Program-made: the position numbers and the translations under genes
Assembly (NCBI GenBank): GCA_943736015.1
Contig: OX031071.1
Coordinates: 34,628,619 to 34,692,618, forward strand
Length of the DNA stretch: 64,000 nucleotides
Direction: 5' to 3'
From: Tridacna crocea
Lineage: Eukaryota; Mollusca; Bivalvia; Cardiida; Cardiidae
The notes under the pieces: model-generated
Told to the model about the DNA's origin: nothing
What the model saw: only the letters and a program-made list of their open reading frames with translations
The model's database searches: none
Shown here: in pieces, positions 55,473-64,000 of the stretch
How the letters are laid out: each line of letters begins with the position of its first letter
Position numbering within the stretch: position 1 is the first letter of the stretch

Positions 55473-55556
55473 CTCGTCACTTGGTGTTACAACATAGGGT
55501 GGATTAAACAACAAAACATCCACCTGATCTGTAAGTCTTTCTGATAGACCACTCAC
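55473..55556 (-). CDS. N6AMT1: N6AMT1 catalytic-motif exon (NPPY)
   Basis: N6AMT1 (HEMK2), working with TRMT112, uses S-adenosylmethionine to methylate the Gln of the GGQ motif in release factor eRF1, acting in cytosol and nucleus; other reported substrates (histone H4, DNA adenine) are less settled. This exon of 28 codons reads VSGLSERLTDQVDVLL then FNPPYVVTPSDE. NPPY is the signature that holds the target amide of glutamine methyltransferases. Acceptor tcttttttcag and donor GAG|gtacat. Both sides are phase 0 and join the flanking exons exactly as in the human gene. All six exons lie on the minus strand in order: 63,455-63,393, 61,434-61,348, 59,251-59,161, 55,556-55,473, 54,131-53,990, 46,414-46,311. 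Confidence 0.95.
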
Positions 55557-55712
55557 CTGAAAAAGAAAATAAAACATCTATAAAAGCTATTATGAGCTTA
55601 TTTTCCACCAATTGACAAATACTATATATTCTGCGATACCAAATTAGATGGACTGGTCGATTAGATTGATTGAAAGGTGTTTTATGCCACTTTCAATATC
55701 ATTTCAGTCATG

Positions 55713-55954
55713 TTACCTCTTTACCAAACAACCAAGTTTAAGACTGGTCCAAATTGAAAGCACTTGTAGAGGACAAAATAAATGTGACTCAAAAATTGAA
55801 ATTTGTTTCCAGCAGGGTAGAAAACTTTGTTGGAAAAGGAGAAAATGCTGGTTACCACCATTTTCTCCTTTTCCTACAATATTTTCAGAAGGCATGTTCA
55901 GAAGGCTTCTGTCTCAGGGTCGTGAAAACCAGGGATTGTTTGGGAAAAGGTTAA
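55713..55954 (-). mobile_element. TTAA hairpin MITE, full copy with a small internal repeat
   Basis: TTACctctttaccaaacaac to tttgggaaaagGTTAA. The phrase cagaaggc is duplicated near 55,884-55,906. Confidence 0.87.
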
Positions 55955-56027
55955 GATAACAGTTCACATATTCATGTGTTTTCTGGGTTTCGCCAGTACA
56001 AGGTTTGGGATCTTAAACCAGAAAATT

Positions 56028-56125
56028 TAAGACTTGCCTAAATTGAAATTTTTGCAAAGAAAAAAAAAAATTAAGAAATTATTTTGGGAACAGTAGAAAA
56101 AAATTGTGGGAAAAAGGGAAAAGTA
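56028..56125 (-). mobile_element. TTAA hairpin MITE, decayed half
   Basis: aatttaagacttgcctaaat ... gtagaaaaaaattgtggg. Confidence 0.5.
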
Positions 56126-56205
56126 CCATCATCTCAGTCCAGCTGTTTTAGAGAGGAAGATGCTTGATGAAAAGTGAATCCATAGGACACACACAGGGCC
56201 ATGAT

Positions 56206-56427
56206 AACCCAATACCACACGATCGCTACTTTTGACGATACTGAGAAAGAGACCTTTTGAAAACATTGTTGGAAAAGGAGAAAATGCTGGTAACCAGCAT
56301 TTTCTCCTTTTCCCACAATGTTTTCTACCCTTCCCATATCAAATTTCGATTCTTCAGTCACATTTATCGTCTGCAAATGCTTCCATTTTGGACCAGTCTA
56401 TAAATTTGTCGTTTGAGAAAGAGTTAA
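56206..56427 (+). mobile_element. TTAA hairpin MITE, near-intact copy
   Basis: ATAAcccaataccacacgat to tttgagaaagaGTTAA, centre GGTAACC. Confidence 0.9.
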
Positions 56428-56443
56428 AGGCCCATATACATGG

Positions 56444-56610
56444 CTACACTTTCAACACAACATCCAAAATGGCGGTGTCAACTGACACAGGTCTGTCTGA
56501 CTACACTTTCAACACAACATCCAAAATGGCAGTGTCAACTGACACAGGTCTGTCTGACTACACTTTCAACACAATATAAAAAATGGCGGTGTCAACCGAT
56601 ACGAGGCTTC
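56444..56610 (+). repeat. 57-bp minisatellite, nearly three units
   Basis: Units start ctacactttcaacacaacat at 56,444, 56,501 and 56,558. Each has ccaaaatggcggtgtcaac. As 57 is a multiple of three the open frames here are repetitive artefacts. Confidence 0.9.
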
Positions 56611-56745
56611 CACAAGACAAACATAATGAGTACCTTGCACAATATTATTTCAAGTTTCCCTTGATATTTGTCATTAAAGAGGAGGGGATGGATTGTTTTT
56701 GAAAATAAATGAATATAGTTACTAAATAATCGTTTGTTGTCTTTA

Positions 56746-56973
56746 TTAGCCCTTTACCACACAAATCCGACTTTTGACGACCCTGATAAAGAAAGCAAAT
56801 AAAAAACATTGTGGAAAAAGGAGAAAATGCTGGTAACCAGCATTTTCTCCATTTCCCATGATGTTTTCTACCCTTCCCAAACCAATTTTCAATTTTTCAG
56901 TCACATTTATTTATCATCCTCAAATGCTTTGAACTGGACCAGTCTAAAACTTTTTCATATGGTAAAGAGTGAA
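56746..56973 (+). mobile_element. TTAA hairpin MITE, near-intact copy
   Basis: TTAGccctttaccacacaaa to tatggtaaagagTGAA, centre GGTAACC. Confidence 0.88.
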
Positions 56974-57165
56974 ACAAATACAGCAATTAAAACGAGGTGT
57001 CCCTTTAATTTGTCAGGTAAACATATTGCGAAGAGTCCAAACTGATTCAGTGTAACTTTAAGAGGATAACCAAATTGTACTTTGTAGTAACTAACAGTCT
57101 TTTATTTTTGACAACAAATCATGTAAATGCATAGTTACTAACCTCCAAGTTGTTTAAATCCATGT

Positions 57166-57471
57166 TTAACCCTTCACCAAACATCCCTGGTTTTCATGAT
57201 CCAGAGGAAGAGACCTTCTGAAAACATTGTGGTAACCAGCATTTTCTCCTTTTCACACAATGTTTTCTACTCTTTCTAAAGTCAAGTTTTAATTTTTGAA
57301 AACATCGTGGAAAAAGGAGAAAATGCTGGTAACCAGCATTTTCTCCTTTTCCCACAATGTTTTCTACTTGTTTAAAGTCAAGTTTTCATTTTTGAGTTAA
57401 GTCTGTTTTGTTGTCTGCAAGTGCTTTTAATTTGGACAAGTCCAAAATTTTGTCGTTTGGTAAAGGGTTAA
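57166..57471 (+). mobile_element. TTAA hairpin MITE with two palindromic cores
   Basis: TTAAcccttcaccaaacatc to ttggtaaaggGTTAA, about 306 bases. The core plus following 'tctactctttctaaagtcaa' is duplicated in tandem (57,215-57,290 and 57,298-57,375). Confidence 0.9.
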
Positions 57472-57760
57472 ATGAAAAAATGACAAATTTCTATCACAGT
57501 GACATCACAAAGTTAATCTAGCAAACTGCATGTTTAACCAGCAATGTTAATCCTCAGTGACATCATTGAATTGGGGCACTCAGAAGGGAAATTCTTTGTT
57601 GTCAGCGTACTCAATTTGCGAGTACATAAACTGGGAAGTTTTAATGAAAACATATTGATATGGTAAAACTTTGCAGAATAATAAATCTGTTCTACAGTCA
57701 GGGGGCTTGGGACTTGGAAAGTTGTTAATGGCTGTGGCAAATTTATGTTGCCACTTCATC

Positions 57761-58188
57761 TTAACCCTTTACCATCCGACTTTTAACGACCCTGTGAAAG
57801 AAGCCTTTGAAAACATTGTGGGAAAAGGGAGAAAATGCTGGTAACCAGCATTTTCTCCTTTTCCCACACTGTTTTCTTCCCTTCCCAAAACAAATTTCAG
57901 TCTCTTAGTCTCATTTATTTTGTCGTCTGCAAGTGCTCCCAAGTTGGACTAGTCTATAATTTTGTCGTCTGCAAATGCTCCCAAGTTGGACTAGTCTATA
58001 ATTTTGTCGTCTGCAAATGCTCCCAGTTTGGGCTAGTCTATAATTTTATCGTCTGCAAATGTTCCCAATTTGGGCAAGTCTATAATTTTATCGTCTGCAA
58101 ATGTTCCCAAGTTGGACTAGTCTATAATGTTGTCGTCTGCAAATGCTCCCAATTTCGACTATAATTTTGTCCTTTGGTAAAGAGTTAA
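57761..58188 (+). mobile_element. TTAA hairpin MITE with a 42-bp internal tandem array
   Basis: TTAAccctttaccatccgac to tttggtaaagaGTTAA. The right-arm segment starting tcgtctgcaaatgctcccaa is present six times at exact 42-base steps (57,923; 57,965; 58,007; 58,049; 58,091; 58,133). Confidence 0.92.
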
Positions 58189-58418
58189 TGTCTTCACTTA
58201 GTAATGGATTCATAAAAATAAATAATGTTGTCACCTTGTCTCAATGTTTCTGTGATGTAGTATACCAAGCTAATTTTTATAAAATCCATTTTGTCCAACA
58301 TAGATCTGATAAACTCATGAAGTAAACTGATCCCATCACATACAGACCATTGACCAATAGCTAACCCTGTCAGTCTGTGCAGGCTGACTTAGGTTGATAG
58401 TTTTTGCATTTATCTATT

Positions 58419-58520
58419 AACCCTTTACCAAACGACAATATTCTAGGCTTGTCAAAATCGAAACCTTTTGCAGATGGCATATTTGACTTGATTCGGTCTG
58501 AAACATTTTTTTTTTTCAGT
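58419..58520 (-). mobile_element. TTAA hairpin MITE, arm only
   Basis: TTAAccctttaccaaacgac then caatattctaggcttgtc and gcagatggcat. The core is replaced. Confidence 0.6.
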
Positions 58521-58690
58521 CTGACAGATTTTCAGGCCTTGTTAGACCGAATGCTTTACACCTTTTGTGAACTTTCGGGAAGTCTGACAAAGATATAAAA
58601 TAAGAGTTCAGTACTGATAGTAACCCATTGATATTTTCACATCATTTGCTGTAGAGTTTACAATATTGTGGGAAAAGGAGCACATAGCAC

Positions 58691-59122
58691 TTAACTCATT
58701 ACCAAACAACAGTATTTTAGCTTGTCCAAATCAAAAGCTTTTGCAGAAGACATATTACAAGAGACTAAAAATTTGGAAGTTGTTTTGTGAAGAGTATAAA
58801 ACATTGAGGGAAAAGGAGAAAATGCTGGTTACCAGCATTTTCTCCTTTTCCAACAGTGTTTTCTAACTCTTTTCCAAACAACAAAATTTTAGACTAGTCC
58901 AAATTGAAAGCATTTGCAGACAAAAAAATAAATGTGACTTAAGGGTTGAAATTTGTAATGGGAAGGGTAGAAAACCTTGGGGGAAAAGGACAAAATGCTT
59001 TTCCGACAATGTTTTCAAAAGCCTTCCCTTCCAGGGTCCTAAAAGTAGGGATTGTATGGGAAAGAGCTAAAGGCTCCTTTCTCAGGGTCGTCAAAAGTAG
59101 GGAGTGTGTGGTAATGGGTTAA
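58691..59122 (-). mobile_element. TTAA hairpin MITE, host copy split by another copy
   Basis: TTAActcattaccaaacaac to gtggtaatggGTTAA. Interrupted at gtgttttCTAA / CTAAaggctcctttctcagg. Confidence 0.85.
58863..59070 (-). mobile_element. TTAA hairpin MITE nested in another
   Basis: CTAActcttttccaaacaac to tatgggaaagagCTAA. The core is shortened. The second end lies about 90 bases from an N6AMT1 exon. Confidence 0.85.
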
Positions 59123-59160
59123 TCCCTGTTTTCACAGAATAAAGACTCATTCATACTTAC

Positions 59161-59251
59161 AAGATCAGTTACAACTTGATCAGAAACTACTTCATTCACC
59201 TCAGCGGTTTTCCTTGAAGTTTCTGCTGCTCTTACATTGATATCTGTACAT
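59161..59251 (-). CDS. N6AMT1: N6AMT1 exon with the CTDIN block
   Basis: Acceptor cttttcttgtag, donor CTT|gtaagt. The exon reads CTDINVRAAETSRKTAEV then NEVVSDQVVTDL, after one base completing an Ile codon. The Asp of CTDIN is at the position that binds the ribose of S-adenosylmethionine in this family (human CTDINPEAA...TLETA, ...VITDL). Confidence 0.93.
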
Positions 59252-59429
59252 CTACAAGAAAAGTCGGAAATACAAAGTTACGACCCGTGGTCTGTGAACA
59301 GAGTATTTATTGTAACTGCAAAATAAATCAGCAAGGGTCTGTCTGTGCTGGCTTACATGATTGGAAACATTTTGCTTTTTATTCACTATGAAAACAAAAC
59401 TCTAATGTTCACTATCTCGGCTATTACCT

Positions 59430-59515
59430 ATTTAACTCTTTACCAAACTACAAAATAGTAGATCTGTCCAAGTTGAAAACATTTGCAGATGACAACAAGA
59501 AAAAGTTGATGCAAA
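59430..59515 (-). mobile_element. TTAA hairpin MITE, arm only
   Basis: TTAActctttaccaaactac then gtccaagttgaaaacatttg. Confidence 0.6.
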
Positions 59516-59691
59516 GCATCAAAGTCGCCGCAAAAAAAAATGTTCAATGCTTCAAGAAAGCCAGGTCAAATCAGTAAATGTCAGTTTTAATCAACAGATT
59601 TCTTAACACATTATGAAATTGATGTGAAATGTGAACCTATATCAAAACTTGTCTTCTGTTACAGTATCTAATACCCTAGCACAGCGCTCTC

Positions 59692-59868
59692 TTAGGTCTT
59701 TTCCAAACGACAAATATCAGACTCTTCCAAATTCAAAGAGTTGGCAGATGACAATTTAAAAATCTGCAAAAATGGTGGAAAATTCGCTAGTAGTGGGAAA
59801 AGTATTTAACAAAGAAGAAATTGCTTATAACATGTGATAACCCGTATTTGTTTGGGAAAGTGTTGAAA
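59692..59868 (-). mobile_element. TTAA hairpin MITE, old diverged copy
   Basis: ggtcttttccaaacgacaaa ... gattgcttataacatg-like core ... gtttgggaaagtgTTGA. Confidence 0.5.
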
Positions 59869-59937
59869 GCAGGGCTAAGTTACTAAAATGTTGCTGTCCT
59901 AGGAAAGTATGATTCAAGAGGACGTAAGCTTGCAAGG

Positions 59938-59993
59938 CATGCTTTCAATTTAAACAAGTCTAAAACTATACTATTTGGTGAACAGTGTTAATA
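59938..59993 (+). mobile_element. TTAA hairpin MITE, right end only
   Basis: catgctttcaatttaaacaa ... tatttggtgaacagtGTTAA. Confidence 0.55.
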
Positions 59994-60299
59994 AGGAGTC
60001 ATGGTTTTGCATCGCGCTTTATGAACAACAAAGTGAAAAAGTGGCCTCTCTCCAGATTTTTTTCCACAAATTGAATTTATGCAGAGCTCGTTGAAAAATA
60101 AACAAAGGAGTTCTAAACTATCTTTGTTTTAAAAACTAAACTTAGAAAGAAGTAACCAATAATGGTCAGATACAATTATAACCATACCCGTTCTTCGGCA
60201 GAATTTAGCACAGTTTCAGCAATGTACAATTTTAGCAGTGGTCATTCAACAAAAAACACAAATAGTAGGAAAAAATATCTACAAAATAATCAAAATGAT

Positions 60300-60445
60300 A
60301 ATCAAACCTGTGTACGAAGTTTGTACGAAAAGACCAACTGGGTACGAAATTACCAAAATAGAAAGTATAAGTAGGTACGAAATGACCAAAATCGTACGAA
60401 ATGACCTAGGTACGAAATTAACAAGGTACGAAATGACTGGAAACC
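60300..60445 (+). repeat. gtacgaaatgacc short tandem motif
   Basis: Variants of ggtacgaaatgaccaaaat occur about eight times at 10-20-base spacing in an N6AMT1 intron. Confidence 0.75.
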
Positions 60446-60467
60446 TGTACAGCGGCGACTAATAATT

Positions 60468-60629
60468 GTGGCTCAAAATTTGAAATTTGTTTTTGGAATG
60501 GTAGAAAACATTGTAAGAAAAAGGAGAAAATTCTGCTTCCTAGCATTTTCTCCTTTACCCCACAATGTTTTCAATTTAACTCTTCTTTCTCAGGGTCTTT
60601 AAAACGCCGGGACTGTGTGGTAAATAGTT
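60468..60629 (-). mobile_element. TTAA hairpin MITE, truncated copy
   Basis: gtggctcaaaatttgaaatt, core with gcttcctagc centre, to gactgtgtggtaaa. Confidence 0.7.
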
Positions 60630-60958
60630 TTTAAACACTTTTTCCACAAGAATATTTTTAAGAAAATATTACAGTAACTGTTGGAATAATACATGCTTAG
60701 AAAATGGTCTAGAGGTAAAAATGTTTCAAAACTCTTGAAGCCTAAATTTCCAACAATGTTTTCAAAAATCATTTCTTCTGCACAAAGTGTGCACAAAGGA
60801 AGATCAAAATGAAATTCTTACAAATTTTTAATGTGGACACAAATGAGAGATCATGGCAGTGGGGCAATTTCCTCATTTGTCATAATAATCTCAAAACACT
60901 AAAATAGCTGCAGAGGCAAAGTATGCTTGCAAGCATAACAAGCCTTATACTTATCAGC

Positions 60959-61188
60959 TTAACCCTTTATTCCATAGATACTCATTTTGACGTATCAACA
61001 AGAGACAGGTTTTGAAAACATTGTGGGGAAAGGAGAAATTGCTCGTAATGAGCAATTTCTCCTTTTCCCACAATGTTTGCCACTCAATCAGATATTTGTA
61101 TCCTCAGTAGTCCATATTTTTGACATCATATCTTTATTTGCTGCTAAAATGGAAGAGCCTCAAATTTGCATATCAGGTAAAGGGTTAA
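60959..61188 (+). mobile_element. TTAA hairpin MITE, subfamily 2, full copy
   Basis: TTAAccctttattccatagat to tatcaggtaaaggGTTAA. The outer core aaaacattgtggggaaaggag and cccacaatgtt are kept. The centre is aaattgctcgtaatgagcaa instead of atgctggtaaccagcat, and the arms outside the core differ from subfamily 1. Confidence 0.88.
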
Positions 61189-61347
61189 AAGCAAACTCCC
61201 AACCAAATACATGCACAAGAAGCATTTTCCAAAATATGCAAAAATACAAAGTTAGTAAAATATTCAGTCTTTCAATCAAGAATATTCCTACATGTAATTG
61301 TATTATGTCAAAATGAAACATTTTAACAAAGCAAATTAATAACTCAC

Positions 61348-61434
61348 ATTGTAAACGTTGTAGATCCAAGTTCTTGTGCTAAAAATGTTGAACAAATACC
61401 AGAACCTGATCCAATTTCAACACACAACATAGGT
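61348..61434 (-). CDS. N6AMT1: N6AMT1 exon with SAM-binding motif I
   Basis: Acceptor ttcatttcag, donor AAT|gtgagt. One base plus 28 codons plus two bases: PMLCVEIGSGSGICSTFLAQ then ELGSTTFT. EIGSGSG is motif I, the glycine-rich loop for S-adenosylmethionine (human ICLEVGSGSGVVSAFLA). Phases fit the exons on both sides. Confidence 0.95.
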
Positions 61435-61564
61435 CTGAAATGAATAAACATCTTATTTGGCTTTTTATGAGTGTATAATATTTGTCTATTTATGTCCTGG
61501 CTCTAACATGCTTATAGTAATATACGCCTTTAAATAGTCCCTTTCATAAATATAGTTGCCTTTG

Positions 61565-61630
61565 CAGCATTTGTAGATCAAAATTAGACTGCATAAATGT
61601 GCAGTCTGATCTTTGATCTGCACTGTCTGT
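61565..61630. repeat. Dispersed hairpin family member
   Basis: tgtagatcaaaattagactg ... cataaatgtgcagtctgatc ... tttgatctgcactgtctg. It sits in an N6AMT1 intron. Confidence 0.75.
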
Positions 61631-61915
61631 TTTCCTGAGATACTGCAACTTTGCAATCTTGTTCTGCAATTGTGTGACTCTTATTTCTAGTCTCAAAATC
61701 TCAGTTTGATTTATTTGTTGCAAGCAGTAACTGTTGTTCCTTTTTCACAGAAATTTTTACCCTGCTAATGGACATATATACAGAAACAGTTCTTATTGGT
61801 TCAAGTGCGCCTTTTCCCACAATATTATAAGCTCTACATCAAATGAACTGAAAATGTCAAGGAGCTACAATCTTGACTCTTGATTCATAGTTTTAGTTGT
61901 TTATGCAGTAGCATC

Positions 61916-62142
61916 ATAAATCCTTTACCACACAATCCCTGATGACCCTGAAGATAGGCCTTCTGAAACCGTAGTGGGAAAAGGAGAAAATGCTGGTAAA
62001 CAGCCTTTTCTACATCTGTCACAGTGCTTTCTACACTTTAAATGATCAAGTCCATACATGTTTTCAATTACCTTTAATTTGTCATCTGCAAACACTTTCA
62101 ATTTAGACAAAAGTAAAATTTTGTTACTTGGTAATAGGTTAA
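61916..62142 (+). mobile_element. TTAA hairpin MITE, diverged full copy
   Basis: ATAAatcctttaccacacaat to cttggtaataGGTTAA. The core centre reads ggtaaacag. Confidence 0.8.
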
Positions 62143-62149
62143 CAGAGCT

Positions 62150-63070
62150 ATAGATAAGAGTGAGATATGGTATTCTAAATCCATTATTTCTCAACGAGAT
62201 GATTCTAATGAGTACGCACAATATAGGGTTTAGTGGAGCATAAACAATATTTTCAATTTTGAAATCAAAATCACTCCTTCTATCTGGAGCTCTGGGTTAA
62301 GTAACCTCTTGGGTAAGAGAACTGATTCTAGAGGGCATCCCATCGGTTCTGAGAATTCAGAGAATCTTTTCAAGCAATAATATTTACTGTCTGCATTTCA
62401 CTTCTACTTCCCATTGAGATGCAATTATGATATAAACACAAATGCAGGGATCTTCATGTATTTATCTATCAAAAGAATGTTGCCATTCTCCAGGGTTTTT
62501 ACAAAAAAATCCTGATTGGAATTTCTGGTCTGATTAAGATTAAATGCATACATGTGTAGCACTGCTGTTTTCCGGAGGTACGTTGAATTCTGGAATTTGC
62601 CAAAGTCATACACATGTCTAAAGTAGCATATCCAGTTGCCCATCCTGGGCATGCAGAGATGCTACCCTAGGCCTGCATTTAAAAATATATAAATTTATAA
62701 TGGACTTGAGATGGTACAGTGTACAGTAAATGTCCAAATATTGTTTTTGAGACTAGGCCTGCATGTAGACAGGGTTCAGCACACTTCACAATACACAAAT
62801 TGTACAGACCTGTAATATCATAGATCTCCACAAGGTTGACATTGTGAACATCAGACTAGTCTGCCAGAAAATGAATGCCTAATCCAGAGCACAATAACAA
62901 ACAGGTTTCACTGATACGTTCTTTGAAATACATGTTTTACACCTGACCTTTCTTTCAAAATTGTTATTTTATATGATAGAAATAGATATAAATACTCTTA
63001 GATCAATAGTTTTCCAACAAAAGAAAAAAAAAAGAAGAATCCAAATGAACGAAATATACAGAGGTTTTTA
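62150..63070. other. N6AMT1 intron, nothing recognised
   Basis: AT-rich intronic sequence with no exon-like or repeat structure that I can identify. Confidence 0.5.
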
Positions 63071-63072
63071 CT

Positions 63073-63270
63073 TAACCCTTTCCAAAACAATCCCTGGTTT
63101 TCACGACCCTGAATAATATTAATGTGGGATACATAGAAAATACTGGTTACCAGCATTTTCTCCTTTTCCCACAATGTTTTCTACCCATTCGGAAACAAAT
63201 TTCAAATTTTGAGTCACATGACTTTTGTCTCCTGCAAATGCTTACAATTTGGACAAGTCTAAAATTTAAA
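63073..63270 (+). mobile_element. TTAA hairpin MITE, right end lost
   Basis: TTAAccctttccaaaacaat, damaged left core (gggatacatagaaaatactgg), intact right core and arm to gacaagtctaaaattta. Confidence 0.75.
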
Positions 63271-63392
63271 CTAATTCCATCAAAATTACGCCGCGTTCGA
63301 ATGAAATAAGGGACGAAAATATAAAAGCGTGGATACCTATGACATTACTTACTTGACGCTTTAAATATTTGGAATCAAACCCCCTTACAAAC

Positions 63393-63455
63393 CTGAGGTT
63401 TCTGATCAGCTCCAAATCCTTTTCAATTGCATCTATCAATAAAAATGCGGTCCCC
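63393..63455 (-). CDS. N6AMT1: N6AMT1, most upstream exon seen
   Basis: Reads FLLIDAIEKDLELIRNLR and ends at a donor, CTCAG|gtttgt. It joins the motif I exon in phase. It matches the human segment TFLLLDALE... that precedes motif I. Upstream the homologous YEPAEDT block is missing in this frame. The bases ggggaccgca before FLL could be a decayed gaggacaca with one extra base, or the exon may start at the acceptor-like gttctgtgtttag ending at 63,456. No ATG or further coding exon is visible out to the right edge. Confidence 0.7.
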
Positions 63456-63876
63456 CTAAACACAGAACCTAACCGAACCTTAGCTATTTTTGCCGAACCT
63501 AAGTTGTTTTTGGGCCATACAGTGTTTGTATGACCTTTACAAGTATATTTTCTATTTCAGAAACAGTTTAAAAGTAATAATTCGCAAGAAAATGCAGCCT
63601 TTTGTGATATATAATGATATATTTGGACCATATCGTTCAACGAACCTAAAAACTCGCAGGACTGTCCGCCATATTGGAGGCTATTATAACCCGGGAATGC
63701 TATATACACCGGTAACAGCCCGTTTTTCCCGGATATTGTATATTGCATTGTTTCCATCCACTTCAAATTTTCAGTCTTTTTTTTTTTTATCAGAGTAGCA
63801 GTCGAATTCACTACATACAATGCATCTTGATATAATTGTGGAATTTCTAAATCTGAATGAATTCTTTAATTTTCTA

Positions 63877-63990
63877 ACCCATTTCCAAACACCAATTTCT
63901 ACACCGTCCGAAATCGAAAGTATTTGCAGACGACAATGTTTATTATGGTAGAAACCATGCAGTTTTATGTCGAGTATGGGAAATTTAGAA
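63877..63990 (-). mobile_element. TTAA hairpin MITE, decayed half
   Basis: taacccatttccaaacacc ... cgtccgaaatcgaaagtatt then gcagacgacaa, then a damaged core. Confidence 0.55.
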
Positions 63991-64000
63991 GGTGTTATTG

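Noticed and set aside
57835-58164. 109-codon frame with FVVCKCSQVGLVYN repeats
   Set aside because: It is the 42-bp MITE-internal tandem array; 42 is divisible by three, so the frame stays open by chance.
63557-63820. Minus-strand frame just upstream of the last N6AMT1 exon found
   Set aside because: I looked for the missing N-terminus here; it shows no YEPAED or related block. A ccgccatattgg motif nearby could be a YY1-type promoter site, but one motif is not enough.

Overview
The window looks like gene-poor, AT-rich, repeat-dense nuclear DNA of a bivalve mollusc, probably a heterodont clam or mussel. That placement is inferred from the repeat content: pearl/Helentron-like elements with internal tandem arrays and ACGG microsatellites, and many TTAA-flanked MITEs. 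Only three host genes can be supported.

At the left end (about 0.45-6.93 kb, + strand) are the last exons of a gene I do not recognise. Introns are in phase across four exons, ending in an acidic stretch and a basic C-terminal tail. At 34.0-35.5 kb (+) a single long coding exon encodes a 486-residue B-box zinc-finger / beta-propeller protein of the TRIM-NHL type without a RING. Two possible non-coding leader exons lie upstream. From 63.4 down to 46.3 kb (- strand) six exons encode N6AMT1 (HEMK2), the Gln-methyltransferase of release factor eRF1. Exon boundaries match those I recall for the human gene, and the motif I and NPPY signatures are intact. The extreme N-terminal coding part is not found in the window. 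The TRIM-like gene and N6AMT1 are convergent.

Nearly everything else is mobile or repetitive DNA. The most abundant item is a roughly 228-bp TTAA-flanked MITE built around a loop-less palindrome of about 64 bp centred on GGTAACC; about 30 whole or nearly whole copies and some 25 fragments are recognisable. A second TTAA MITE of about 545 bp has five copies. Four families of pearl/Helentron-like elements carry internal arrays of about 155-165 bp. There are also tRNA-headed SINEs, several foldback elements, minisatellites, a small dispersed 60-bp hairpin family and a decayed PIF/Harbinger transposase at 15.1-15.6 kb.

The most interesting signals concern structure rather than genes. The two arms of the MITE palindrome change together between copies and subfamilies. 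The 5' and 3' ends of the four Helentron-like families covary as complementary pairs. Several insertions can be proved inside the window because an empty-site paralogue or the host repeat unit is present.
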